Below, piece after piece: positions 25,569 through 33,784 of a stretch of DNA of 55,079 nt (position 1 is the stretch's first letter; the number at the start of each line of letters is the position of its first letter). This DNA is from an uncultured Myxococcales bacterium (lineage in GTDB: Bacteria; Myxococcota_A; Polyangia; Polyangiales; Polyangiaceae). A program made the translations under genes and the position numbers. The stretch is from positions 1 through 55,079 of the forward strand of contig CALMUT010000324.1 in assembly GCA_937872925.1 (NCBI GenBank), given 5' to 3'. The notes beneath the pieces were generated by a model, which worked only from the letters and a program-made list of their open reading frames with translations, was not told the origin of the DNA and made no database searches.

Positions 25569-26614
25569 GGGAGTAATCGCTTCAAGCGCTGCTTCAAGCG
25601 AAAGTAGGCGCGGTAGGGCGGGGAGGCTTGATTCAACCACACGTCCGTCATGCGCTCGGTGACGAAGTCCCAGGCGTTTTGCGCCGGGAACAGCCGCGGG
25701 TTTTCCTTATCCAAGGCTTCCGGCGGGCAGTCGAGCAGGGCGCTGGGGCGCGCGCTCACGAAGTACACGATGGCGTAGCGGGACTCCGCGCTGGAAGGGC
25801 CATCAGGGTTGGCCACGCGATGCAGCGACGAAGCGATCTTGCGGTTGGTGAGCCGCTCCGTCATGTCGGCGACGGTGACGACCACCGCGTCTTCGAAACC
25901 GCCCAGGCGCTGCCAGGATCGCGTTCGCGAGTAGATCTCGAGGCCCTCGGAGGTGGCGGCGGGAGTGAATCCGAGGATGCCGGCGCCGGTGTGTTCCACG
26001 GCGCGCTCGAGCCCACTGCTGCTATCTGCTGGTAGCGGCGGATAGTGGATCAGTCGCAGTAAATGCGGTCCGTCCCTCGCCGTGTCCGCGAGCCAGGTTT
26101 CCGGCAACGCGGCGCTGAGCGAAAGCATGCGCAGTGTTCCGTCGACCATGCTTTCGAAGCTCGCGTGCAGTGCTCCAAGCACGCTTGGCCACTCCCGTGG
26201 CGTGCGTGGCTGCGGGTTCACCGGGTAGGCCTCGGGGCGCGCCAGTCGCTCGGGGTGGTTCGGTGCGCGCTCAGCCACGGAGTGCCACAGCTCCTTGAAG
26301 TCCGGGCGACTACCGCGCAGCGCCTGCTCGACCCCGAAAGGGATGTATCCTACGAAGCCGCTCCCCTTGTGCAGCGCGCGCTTCTCGGATTCCGGCAGCG
26401 CGAAGAAGTCCCGGGCAGCGCGGTAGCCCGCCTCCAGGGAGTCCCTACTCAAGCCGTGGTCCACCAGCGCGAAGAAGTCGTGGTCCTGTAGAGAACGGCG
26501 CATGCGGTCGACCTGCTCTGCGCGGTCCGCCGCGCCGCCCTCTACAAAGGCCGCCAGGCTGACCAGTGGCATGTCGTCGGCTGTGAGCTGCCGTGGCTTT
26601 TCTGAAGCGCTCAT
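25565..26614 (-). CDS. Fe(II)/2-oxoglutarate oxygenase (isopenicillin-N-synthase-like) with HxG metal site
   Basis: 349 aa. The N-terminal half (DHDFFALVDHGLS, ARDFFALPESEKR, YIPFGVE) is the non-haem dioxygenase N-domain. In the C-domain the first metal motif, normally HxD, reads EHTGAGILGF (His208, Gly210); the second His is His265 in ASSLHRV, and Arg279 in SRYAIVYF is the 2OG-binding Arg. The missing carboxylate is a known feature of Fe/2OG halogenases (Ala in SyrB2, Gly in WelO5), where it opens a site for halide. Start ATG 26614 overlaps the Rieske stop as ATGA. Expected partners are the Rieske enzyme and the exporter. Loss of activity is the alternative, but the rest of the site is intact. 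Confidence 0.85.
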   Translation of the reverse strand: MSASEKPRQLTADDMPLVSLAAFVEGGAADRAEQVDRMRRSLQDHDFFALVDHGLSRDSLEAGYRAARDFFALPESEKRALHKGSGFVGYIPFGVEQALRGSRPDFKELWHSVAERAPNHPERLARPEAYPVNPQPRTPREWPSVLGALHASFESMVDGTLRMLSLSAALPETWLADTARDGPHLLRLIHYPPLPADSSSGLERAVEHTGAGILGFTPAATSEGLEIYSRTRSWQRLGGFEDAVVVTVADMTERLTNRKIASSLHRVANPDGPSSAESRYAIVYFVSARPSALLDCPPEALDKENPRLFPAQNAWDFVTERMTDVWLNQASPPYRAYFRLKQRLKRLLP

Positions 26615-27642
26615 AAGCGAAAGTGCACGACGCGACGCGCCGGGACGGAGTCGTGTGCGCCCTGCCATTGCCCAGCGGCTGCAAGCCGCAAGATCTTGCT
26701 CAGCATGAGCGTGATAGCGTCGGCAGCGACGGAACGCTCGTCGCTGCGACCACGCCGCTGGTGCCACTTCTCGATCTGTTCGAGCAACAGGCGATCCTGC
26801 TCGAGCACTGCATTCTTCCTACGCCAGCGAATGCGACGACCAAGCTGCAGGTATTTGGTCGTCAGCCACTCCACGCGCGTGCGATCTGCAGTCTCGGGCA
26901 CGTAGAAGAAGTGTCCATGGTGGCGCTGCCATGGCAGAGAAAACGACAAGCTGGCGTGGTTGGGTAGCTCGAAACGAGCCAGACCCAGTGGGCGGTCCGG
27001 AACGGGATCGTCGGCGCCCGCCGTGGGAGGAGCGAAGGCGATCAGCCCTGAAGGTGTGGCGCGGAGCTCGTGGCTGGACTGCGTCGCGCCACCGAGCGCG
27101 CGCCGGAAGAAGTGCGGGTGTGTGTAGCGGTGCAGAAACGCGGTGTGCACGGGGTCGAAGAAGTTCTCGATAGCCGTGAGCGCGCTACACTCGATGACGG
27201 TGGTGCCTTGATTCCAACGCAAGTCCTCGAACTGCGGGATATCCGGGATCCGGCTGACATCAGCGGGACCATCCCCCATCCAGACCCAGATGTAGGGCGC
27301 GCGCTCGATTGCCGTGCGTGTCGGTACGCGTATGCCGCTTGGCATGGGGCTTCCCGCACCGAGGGAAGGGATGTCGACGCAGTGCCCGGCCGGATCGAAG
27401 CGCCAGCCATGGTACGCACACTGCAGCGTGTGCCCTTGCAGCGAGCCTCGCGACAGCGGCGCTTGGCGATGGGGGCAGCGATCTTCCAACACGACGGGCG
27501 TGCCACTTGTGCCGCGGAACACCACGAGTTGCTCGTCGAGGATCCGCACGCCGCGTGGCGCGCCGCGAAGCTTCGAGGAAGCACAAGCAATGTACCAGTG
27601 GTTCTTGGGCAGCACTGGCGCTGTGTCGTTGGATTCCGCCAT
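26611..27642 (-). CDS. Rieske non-haem iron oxygenase
   Basis: 343 aa. Rieske [2Fe-2S] ligands Cys56/His58 in CPHRQAPL and Cys75/His78 in CAYHGW. Mononuclear iron region NFFDPVHTAFLH with His166 and His171. It is of the single-chain type, similar to pheophorbide-a- and carnitine-type oxygenases, and would need a separate reductase, which is not encoded nearby. It probably hydroxylates, demethylates or desaturates a small molecule. First gene of a leftward operon; its start is only 65 nt from the divergent polyamine-synthase-like gene, so both operons share a control region. Confidence 0.9.
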   Translation of the reverse strand: MAESNDTAPVLPKNHWYIACASSKLRGAPRGVRILDEQLVVFRGTSGTPVVLEDRCPHRQAPLSRGSLQGHTLQCAYHGWRFDPAGHCVDIPSLGAGSPMPSGIRVPTRTAIERAPYIWVWMGDGPADVSRIPDIPQFEDLRWNQGTTVIECSALTAIENFFDPVHTAFLHRYTHPHFFRRALGGATQSSHELRATPSGLIAFAPPTAGADDPVPDRPLGLARFELPNHASLSFSLPWQRHHGHFFYVPETADRTRVEWLTTKYLQLGRRIRWRRKNAVLEQDRLLLEQIEKWHQRRGRSDERSVAADAITLMLSKILRLAAAGQWQGAHDSVPARRVVHFRL

Positions 27643-27707
27643 GGCCTGACCAGGCTGATTTTGGTAGCCTAATTCGCCCTGAGGCGATCGGGCAAGGCCA
27701 GCGGCTC

Positions 27708-28400
27708 ATGGACCCGTATCTCTCTCTGCTCACTCGTAAGTATCCGACGATCAAGCCGCCGCCGCGTCGCGATCTGGAGCAATACGCCATCGATGTCAGC
27801 GGTGTGTACAACCGCTCGCGTTACATCGCGAGTCTGGTTCGCGGCGCGGGCCTGGTGATCGGCGATGACGACTTGGTCACGCTCTTCCTGGCGGGAGATG
27901 GTTTTTCCCTGACGCTGCTGGAGAAAGACGAGCGCGTCCTGGACGTCATCCGCGGGAACCTGCCGGACGCCGCCGCCGTGGAGTTGCTGCCCACGGATTT
28001 GCACAGCGTGTACCAAGGAACGTGGCCGAAGCTCGATCGCAGCTACGACTTCTTCGTCACCTCGCCGCCGTACACACCCGAGGGATTGAAGATCTTCAGC
28101 GCAGTGGGGATCCAGAACCTGAAGGTGGGCGGGCTCGGCTTCATCGCCAGCCCGTACGACGCAGACGAGAAGGCCGACGCGGTCAGCCACGAACTGATGC
28201 GCTTCGTCTTGGAAAATGGCTGCATCCTGGAACGGGTCACCCCGGCCATGACCTTCGAAGAAGGCCTCGGGGCGTATCAGATCGTGGTGCGCAAGCTGCG
28301 AGACACCGCTGCGATCAACTGGCTCCGGCCGCTCGAGGGAAAGATGTACGAGTGGGAGGCGTTCGGACAGCAGGACGCCTACAAGCACCAGTCGGTTTGA
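27708..28400 (+). CDS. Branched-polyamine synthase-like (BpsA/DUF43-type) aminopropyltransferase
   Basis: 230 aa from ATG 27708; the frame is open further upstream but overlaps the Rieske gene there. It carries GDDD (52-55) in VIGDDDLVTLF, then the acidic strand TLLEKDERVLDVI and FVTSPPYTPEGLKIF, the layout of N4-bis(aminopropyl)spermidine synthases, which add aminopropyl groups from decarboxylated SAM to make branched polyamines. Known BpsA have DPPY; here it is SPPY (Ser119), the form seen in some amino-methyltransferases. The N-terminal winged-helix domain of archaeal BpsA is absent. First gene of the rightward operon; the ligase starts 6 nt after its stop. The family call is fairly sure, the substrate is not. 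Confidence 0.72.
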   Translation: MDPYLSLLTRKYPTIKPPPRRDLEQYAIDVSGVYNRSRYIASLVRGAGLVIGDDDLVTLFLAGDGFSLTLLEKDERVLDVIRGNLPDAAAVELLPTDLHSVYQGTWPKLDRSYDFFVTSPPYTPEGLKIFSAVGIQNLKVGGLGFIASPYDADEKADAVSHELMRFVLENGCILERVTPAMTFEEGLGAYQIVVRKLRDTAAINWLRPLEGKMYEWEAFGQQDAYKHQSV

Positions 28401-28406
28401 GGGCCC

Positions 28407-29798
28407 GTGCGCGCACAAGGCATTGGTCCGGACCCGCACCGCCGCGCCGCACTTTCGGTGGCGCGTGCGTACCTACGCGGCGGCACGCATGTGCTGCCGA
28501 ACGTCTTGGGCGCGCAATGGCTGCCGCGCCGCGCGCTGGAGCGCTTGGCGCTGCGTCGCTTTACCGCTGTCGTGCGTCACGCCGCCCGCTCTGTCCCGTA
28601 CTATCGCGAGGCTCTTGCTGCCGTGCGCAACGAAGCGTTTCGCGAGCGCGCAGATCTAGCGCGCGTCCCCATGCTGGAAAAGTCCGTACTGCGCGACCGG
28701 CAGCGGGAACTACTTGCTGACGACGCGCTGCCGGCGGCCAAACTTGCAACGCGCAGTTCCAGCGGGTCTTCGGGAGTACCGGTGCGCGTGGTCTTCGACC
28801 CGCTGCTCGATTTGCCGCGCCGCATGCAAGAGCTGCGGCTACTCACGGCGCATGGATTTCAGCTTTGGCATCGACAGCTGATCTTCGATCACCCCGGGCA
28901 CCTGACGGACGCGCCGTTCTTGATCCAGCGCTTGGGCCTGTGGCGACGCAAGCCTTACCCGTGGCAGCTCGACATCGAAGCTGGAGTTGCGCTGATCGAA
29001 GCCGAGCAGCCCGAGGTACTGCACGGCGTGCTGTCCAGCCTGCGGCTGTTGGCGCTGGCGGTTCAGGCGCGCGGCGGGCTCTCCTACCGTCCCCGCCTGT
29101 GTGTCTCCAAAGGAGAACTGCTCGACGTGGCGACCCGGGCGCTGATCGAAGGCGCTCTCGGTGCACCCCTCGTAGACTATTACGCAGCCGAGGAGGTCGG
29201 TATCATTGCTTGGCAGAGTCCGACCGACGATGGCTACCTGATCGACGAAGACATGGTGCTGCTCGAAGTCGTCGATGCCGCGGGCCGTCCGCTGCCCGCC
29301 GGTCAGACGGGGGAAATCGTCGTCACCAATCTGTACCAGCGCTCGATGCCGATCATTCGCTATCGGACCGGTGACCTTGGGGTGATCTCGCCGCACCCGT
29401 CGAGATCCGGGCGCGGGCTTCGGCTGCTCTCGAAGCTCTTCGGCCGGCGCGTGGACTGCATCGTGACGGCTACTGGAGAAGTCCACCACCCATTCGCTTT
29501 GCTCGGCGTCGTCGAGGACCGAGCCGAGCTCTCCGCCTACCGCATCGTCCAGCGTTCCCTCGATACGATCGTCGTTCACCTTGCCTTTCGGCCAGTGATC
29601 GACGCGGCCGTCCAGCGCACGGTGCAGACGGAAATCGCGGCGGCCATGCGCAGTCGCCTGGGGCAGGATATGCAAGTGCGGTTCGAAGGCATGGAGCCAA
29701 CGCAGTTGAGCGTGGGCGACAAGTTCGCCCTGGTCGTTGGGTTGCCCGACGCCGCGTTGCCGGATCTGCTGCGGCGCAAGCTGAAGGTGCGCCTGTAG
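28407..29798 (+). CDS. Adenylate-forming ligase (phenylacetate-CoA ligase / F390-synthetase-like)
   Basis: 463 aa, GTG start 6 nt after the upstream stop. ANL-superfamily signatures: phosphate loop SSSGSSGVPVRV, YYAAEEVGIIAW, RYRTGDLGVIS and a C-terminal lid domain with HHPFALLGVVE. It resembles the PaaK/CapK branch, which activates a carboxylate as acyl-AMP and passes it to CoA or an amine. Within this operon an acid-activating, amide-forming step on an amine product would be logical. No carrier-protein domain is present. Cytoplasmic. Confidence 0.85.
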   Translation: MRAQGIGPDPHRRAALSVARAYLRGGTHVLPNVLGAQWLPRRALERLALRRFTAVVRHAARSVPYYREALAAVRNEAFRERADLARVPMLEKSVLRDRQRELLADDALPAAKLATRSSSGSSGVPVRVVFDPLLDLPRRMQELRLLTAHGFQLWHRQLIFDHPGHLTDAPFLIQRLGLWRRKPYPWQLDIEAGVALIEAEQPEVLHGVLSSLRLLALAVQARGGLSYRPRLCVSKGELLDVATRALIEGALGAPLVDYYAAEEVGIIAWQSPTDDGYLIDEDMVLLEVVDAAGRPLPAGQTGEIVVTNLYQRSMPIIRYRTGDLGVISPHPSRSGRGLRLLSKLFGRRVDCIVTATGEVHHPFALLGVVEDRAELSAYRIVQRSLDTIVVHLAFRPVIDAAVQRTVQTEIAAAMRSRLGQDMQVRFEGMEPTQLSVGDKFALVVGLPDAALPDLLRRKLKVRL

Positions 29799-29813
29799 GC
29801 GACGGGATCGCAC

Positions 29814-30389
29814 ATGCGCTTGCCAAGTCGGCTGTACTGGGAAACGCGCTACGTCCTGGCCCCGCGCTGGGACGTGCCCATGCCGGAGGCCTTGCGCGCT
29901 GTTCTGGCTGAGGAAAGCGCGCGCTGCAGCGGTGGTTCCGCGCTGGATCTCGGCTGTGGTGCGGGGCAGGTCGCGCTGTACCTGGCACGGCGCGGCTTGC
30001 GCGTGACGGCCGTCGACGTGTCGAGCCTGGCGCTCTTGCGCGCTCGAGTCCGTGCGCGTCGCGCAGGCGTCCGCGTGCGCCTCGCGCGGGTGGACGCCCT
30101 CGAGCGCCCGCTGTCCGCGCCGGGGCCGCACGCGCTCGTGGTGGACGTGGGGCTATTCCATGGGCTGGCGCCCGGGCAGCGCGCCACCTACGCCGGCCAC
30201 ATGCTGCAGTGGCTCGGCCGCGAGTCCACTCTGGTGCTGATGGGATTGCGGCCCGGTGCCGACCGCCGGGTCGCGGGGATCCGCGACGGCGATCTCGATC
30301 GCTTCCTGCCCGAACTGCGGGTGCACTCGAGCACGGAAGTCTCGGGCATGGGCTTGCCCACGGTGCTCTACGTACTGCGCCGTGACTAG
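29814..30389 (+). CDS. Class I SAM-dependent methyltransferase
   Basis: 191 aa. SAM-binding motif I ALDLGCGAGQVA (about 43-54), motif II VTAVDVSSLAL, and HALVVDVGLFHG around motif IV. Short for the family, with no extra domain. The start lies 15 nt after the ligase stop, so it is the third gene of the rightward operon; it probably methylates O, N or a thiol on the pathway product. The stop overlaps the convergent deoxyribosyltransferase-like gene by 4 nt. Confidence 0.86.
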   Translation: MRLPSRLYWETRYVLAPRWDVPMPEALRAVLAEESARCSGGSALDLGCGAGQVALYLARRGLRVTAVDVSSLALLRARVRARRAGVRVRLARVDALERPLSAPGPHALVVDVGLFHGLAPGQRATYAGHMLQWLGRESTLVLMGLRPGADRRVAGIRDGDLDRFLPELRVHSSTEVSGMGLPTVLYVLRRD

Positions 30390-30787
30390 GCCAAAATCTT
30401 CTGCAGTGCCGTGCGCAGCTCAGCGAGAGATGTGGCGCGCCGGGCGTCGGGCAGATCCGTCCACGCGCCTTCCAACATCATGCCGAGGTTTGCTCGCAGC
30501 TGACTTGGCTTGCTGCGAAATCCGATGACGAGCTTGCGTTGTGCGCGCGCGCGGCCCAGCTCCAACGCAACGCCGGTGCCGGCGCCGTCAAAGACGGTGA
30601 TGACCAACTCGGCAGCATCTACAGCCTGTTCGTTCTGCTGCAGGATCTGCACGCTGCTCGCGTGCTCGGGAATGTCGTGCTGCGGCACGAACGCTTGCAT
30701 CCCGAGCTGTGCGCAGACCTCGGCGATGCGATCGTTGAGTCGCTGGTGCTTCTGCGTCGAGACGCGCGAGCTCAAGAAGACACGCAT
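30386..30787 (-). CDS. Nucleoside 2-deoxyribosyltransferase-like protein
   Basis: 133 aa from ATG 30787; ATG 30799 is an equal alternative, and the open frame continues much further without domain content. MRVFLSSRVSTQKHQRLND begins a small Rossmann-like domain, and DAAELVITVFDGAGTGVALELGRA resembles the DGxDxGTxxELG signature of nucleoside 2-deoxyribosyltransferases, here GAGTGVALELG. Such proteins cleave or exchange N-glycosidic bonds, and many relatives have unclear substrates. It converges with the methyltransferase gene. Confidence 0.72.
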   Translation of the reverse strand: MRVFLSSRVSTQKHQRLNDRIAEVCAQLGMQAFVPQHDIPEHASSVQILQQNEQAVDAAELVITVFDGAGTGVALELGRARAQRKLVIGFRSKPSQLRANLGMMLEGAWTDLPDARRATSLAELRTALQKILA

Positions 30788-30937
30788 GACGATCAGCATG
30801 GCCTGGAGGCCGCCGGCGGATGAAGTCTTTTGTCCTGCCAAGACGACCACGGGCCAGTTCAGCGTCGTTTTTCGACTCCGCATGGGCCACGTCGATTCAG
30901 CTAGTATTCTCCCGCCGAGCTGCAGGCTTGGCGCTTC

Positions 30938-33784
30938 ATGACGGCCGCAGAAAACGAGCGAAAGGAAGCGGAGTCGGTCCGGGATCCACGCTTCCGCGTA
31001 GATGCGGCGAACGTCTTCCTTTGGGCAGCGATTGCCTTCAGCGTGCTGCAGGCGGTCGCCGCAACCTACGTCGGCATGCGCACTTGGGACTTCCGCGCCC
31101 TGGACGCAAACCTGATCGACCACTCCTGGCAGATCGAACTGCCGTGGCGCGCCGCGCGCGGGGAATGGAGCGGGCGCGACTTTCACTACCCGCGGGGACC
31201 CCTGTGGCAGCTGCTGACATTGGTGTCCATGGGCCCTGGGGAGTTCAAAGCGTCCGCCGCGGTCACGGGGATCCGCCTGGTTGCACAGGCCGTCGCGATC
31301 GCCCTCGGATTGGTTCTCGCGACGCGTCCAGGTGTCGGGCGCCTCCAACGCGGGTTGGTGTTGCTCTGGGTCGCCAGTCTCGGCATGGGCGCAGGGGCTG
31401 AGACGCTGCGCTCCATGCTTTCGGTGGTGCACGTGCTGCTGTACGCGCCGCCGGCCGACCGCTCGGATGCCAGCTGGTCACGCGCCGGGCTGGCAGCGGC
31501 AGCCGCGACCGCCGCCATGCTGATCTCCTTCGACCGCTTGGTCTTCGCAACTTTCGCGGTGCTCGCGATGACGGGCTACGAAGTGCTCGGGCGGTGGCGC
31601 AGGCGCCAGTCGGTTCGGCCTGCCCTGATGCGTCTGCTGAAGTACGCGACGTGCCACGCCGGTTTGCTGCTGCTGCTGTCGCTGGTCGCAGTCATGATCG
31701 GTGCAAGCCCTATCGCGTACTTCGCAGGGCAGCGGGCGTTGGCGGGCGCGTACGCGGTCAACCTAGCTGACGCCGCGGACACTCAGTTGGCCACGAACGT
31801 CGGCGTTTTCCTGACGCTTGCATTGCTAGTGGCTGCGAGCCTGTTGTGGCAGCGGCGCCTCGCTCTGCGGCCAGGCTGCTTCCTAGTCGGTGCGCTGGCT
31901 TCCGTGGGTTTCGCCCTGATCCAGCCCAACCCAGGGCACATCTATCTATCCGTGGCTCCGACCGTCGTCGTGCTCGTCGTGATCTTCGCGACGGGCACCA
32001 TGACCTCCCGAGCCATCCGCGCCGCATGCGGTCTGACTGCCGCCGCGTTCACCATGGCATGGTTCGGCGCTGGCCTAGGCGAGGTTTGGCTGTCACCCAA
32101 AGCGCTGGTGCGCGCCCATGACGTGTGGACTGGAAAGGTGTCCGCCGATCCCGGTTTCGCCACGGACATGTCCCGCGCTGCGTTGTGGGCCAGCGGCAAG
32201 GTAGAGCGCGAACGGCCGCGGTGCATGGTCATGCCACCGGGTCGCACAGCATTGCACGCGCTCGCCGACGTGCCTGGACCAACGCTGATGGCAATCCGCT
32301 GGAACACGCAGCATGAAGCAGAGCTGGCGCGTGCGATCCGCGACTTTGCGTGTGACTACGCCATCTACCAGGTATTCAGCTTCGACTCGCAGCAGAGCCC
32401 CTATCGCAGCTGGTTCCTGGGCGACGACTTCCTGGCGCTGGCGGAACTCTACGAGGTGGAGCAGACCTTGTCGCCCGCCACGCTGGCTCTGCGTCGGCGG
32501 TCAACGCCCTACCCACCTTCGGTGCTGGAGCTTCCCAAGGCAGCGCTCCTGGGCGACCACGCTCTGAGCATCCCCGGAGAAGTACTGCTGCCGCTGCCGG
32601 TGCCCGTGACCGGCGAGGATGTGCTCCGCTTGCGCTACACGTTTTCTTTGGGCGGGGTCCGAACCTTGGCGGGTGCAGCGCCAAAGGTCGAATTCAGGTT
32701 CGAACAGGACGGCGTGCCCTTGGACGCGTTTGCTGCGTGGTCAGATATCGAAGTGGGGCGCGCCGCCGACGGAGACTTCGCTCCCGATTTGGAAGCTGTT
32801 GAGTGGCGCTTCATCGCAGATCGCAAGTCCAATCGCAGCGTCTCCGCCAACAGTCTGCGGGTGCGATTGACCAAGCGCGGCCGCCTGTCACCCAAGGAAG
32901 CTAGGCTGAACATCCACGGCGCACAGCTCATCCGTGCCTCCAGTCCGCCGCGCTCACCACAACGCAAGCAATGCGACGGCTTCGTGAATCTCTACGACCG
33001 CATTCAAGATCGCAAGGTGATGCCGCGCAGCGTGGCTCTGCGCCCAGACGACGAACGCTTTCTGATCCACCCAACACACTACCCCGAGGCGTTGGCAGAG
33101 GTTTTTGTTCCACTACGCCCATGCCCGTACCGCTGCTTGAAAGCCAGCGTGGGCAACGCAGGCAGCAGTGGGGACGGCGCGCGCTTCGAAGTGCACGTGC
33201 TCGACGGGTTGCTACGCCCCCAACTGACGGCTTTCCCAGTGGCCCCGGGAGAGAAGCGCTACTTCGAGCTCCCCCTGGAACGCTGGGGTGATCGCGACGT
33301 CCTGATCCGTTTCGGAACCCACGCTGGCGACAGCGCCGACGACGACCAGATGTTCGTGCAAGAGCCCGAAGTCTCGCTGTGCACTGCGCGTCGACTCTTG
33401 GCCTGGTCGATCCCCACGCGGGAGGTGCGAACCGTCCGTGGCGGCGCGCGTCCCAGCGACAAAGACATTCTCTTTGCGCGATCCGGTGGCCGCCTCGAAT
33501 ACAGCATGCACGTCATTCCGGACACCTGCCTGAGCTACGAGTTCGTGGTGCGTGGATCGACAGGCGCCGTTGAACTCCGAACCTTCGTGGCCCAGCACGA
33601 TATCCTGCACCGCCTGGACAATCAGATCCTGAGCGTGGGCGAGCCCAGCCGTCGGGTCGTCTTCTCGCTCCACGATTTTCGCGAACGCCCTAGCAAGCTC
33701 GTTTTCGACGTCACGCCGATCCCAGGGGCAGGCGATGTTACCGGCGTGCTCAAGACGCCCACCTTGGGGTCGTGCGCACAATGA
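30938..33784 (+). CDS. Giant multi-pass membrane protein with C-terminal periplasmic region (paralogue A)
   Basis: 948 aa. The N-terminal roughly 400 residues contain about 10 hydrophobic helices interrupted by short loops, with an early luminal-type loop (DHSWQIELPWRAARGEW, DFHYPRGPLWQ) reminiscent of GT-C glycosyltransferase/mannosyltransferase architecture. The C-terminal roughly 550 residues are soluble and rich in beta-strands (VEFRFEQDGVPLDAF, RFEVHVLDGLLRPQL), probably periplasmic carbohydrate-binding-like modules. The same plan and many matching segments occur in the next gene (LWQ, FEVHV, the AEVFVPL region), so the two arose by duplication. No catalytic residue can be pointed to with certainty. 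The stop overlaps the next gene by 4 nt. Confidence 0.78.
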   Translation: MTAAENERKEAESVRDPRFRVDAANVFLWAAIAFSVLQAVAATYVGMRTWDFRALDANLIDHSWQIELPWRAARGEWSGRDFHYPRGPLWQLLTLVSMGPGEFKASAAVTGIRLVAQAVAIALGLVLATRPGVGRLQRGLVLLWVASLGMGAGAETLRSMLSVVHVLLYAPPADRSDASWSRAGLAAAAATAAMLISFDRLVFATFAVLAMTGYEVLGRWRRRQSVRPALMRLLKYATCHAGLLLLLSLVAVMIGASPIAYFAGQRALAGAYAVNLADAADTQLATNVGVFLTLALLVAASLLWQRRLALRPGCFLVGALASVGFALIQPNPGHIYLSVAPTVVVLVVIFATGTMTSRAIRAACGLTAAAFTMAWFGAGLGEVWLSPKALVRAHDVWTGKVSADPGFATDMSRAALWASGKVERERPRCMVMPPGRTALHALADVPGPTLMAIRWNTQHEAELARAIRDFACDYAIYQVFSFDSQQSPYRSWFLGDDFLALAELYEVEQTLSPATLALRRRSTPYPPSVLELPKAALLGDHALSIPGEVLLPLPVPVTGEDVLRLRYTFSLGGVRTLAGAAPKVEFRFEQDGVPLDAFAAWSDIEVGRAADGDFAPDLEAVEWRFIADRKSNRSVSANSLRVRLTKRGRLSPKEARLNIHGAQLIRASSPPRSPQRKQCDGFVNLYDRIQDRKVMPRSVALRPDDERFLIHPTHYPEALAEVFVPLRPCPYRCLKASVGNAGSSGDGARFEVHVLDGLLRPQLTAFPVAPGEKRYFELPLERWGDRDVLIRFGTHAGDSADDDQMFVQEPEVSLCTARRLLAWSIPTREVRTVRGGARPSDKDILFARSGGRLEYSMHVIPDTCLSYEFVVRGSTGAVELRTFVAQHDILHRLDNQILSVGEPSRRVVFSLHDFRERPSKLVFDVTPIPGAGDVTGVLKTPTLGSCAQ

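Noticed and set aside
24376..25662. Long open frame (428 codons) on the plus strand
   Set aside because: It mirrors the flippase-like gene; the composition is Ala/Arg/Ser/Pro-rich with no domain, typical of an antisense shadow in GC-rich DNA.
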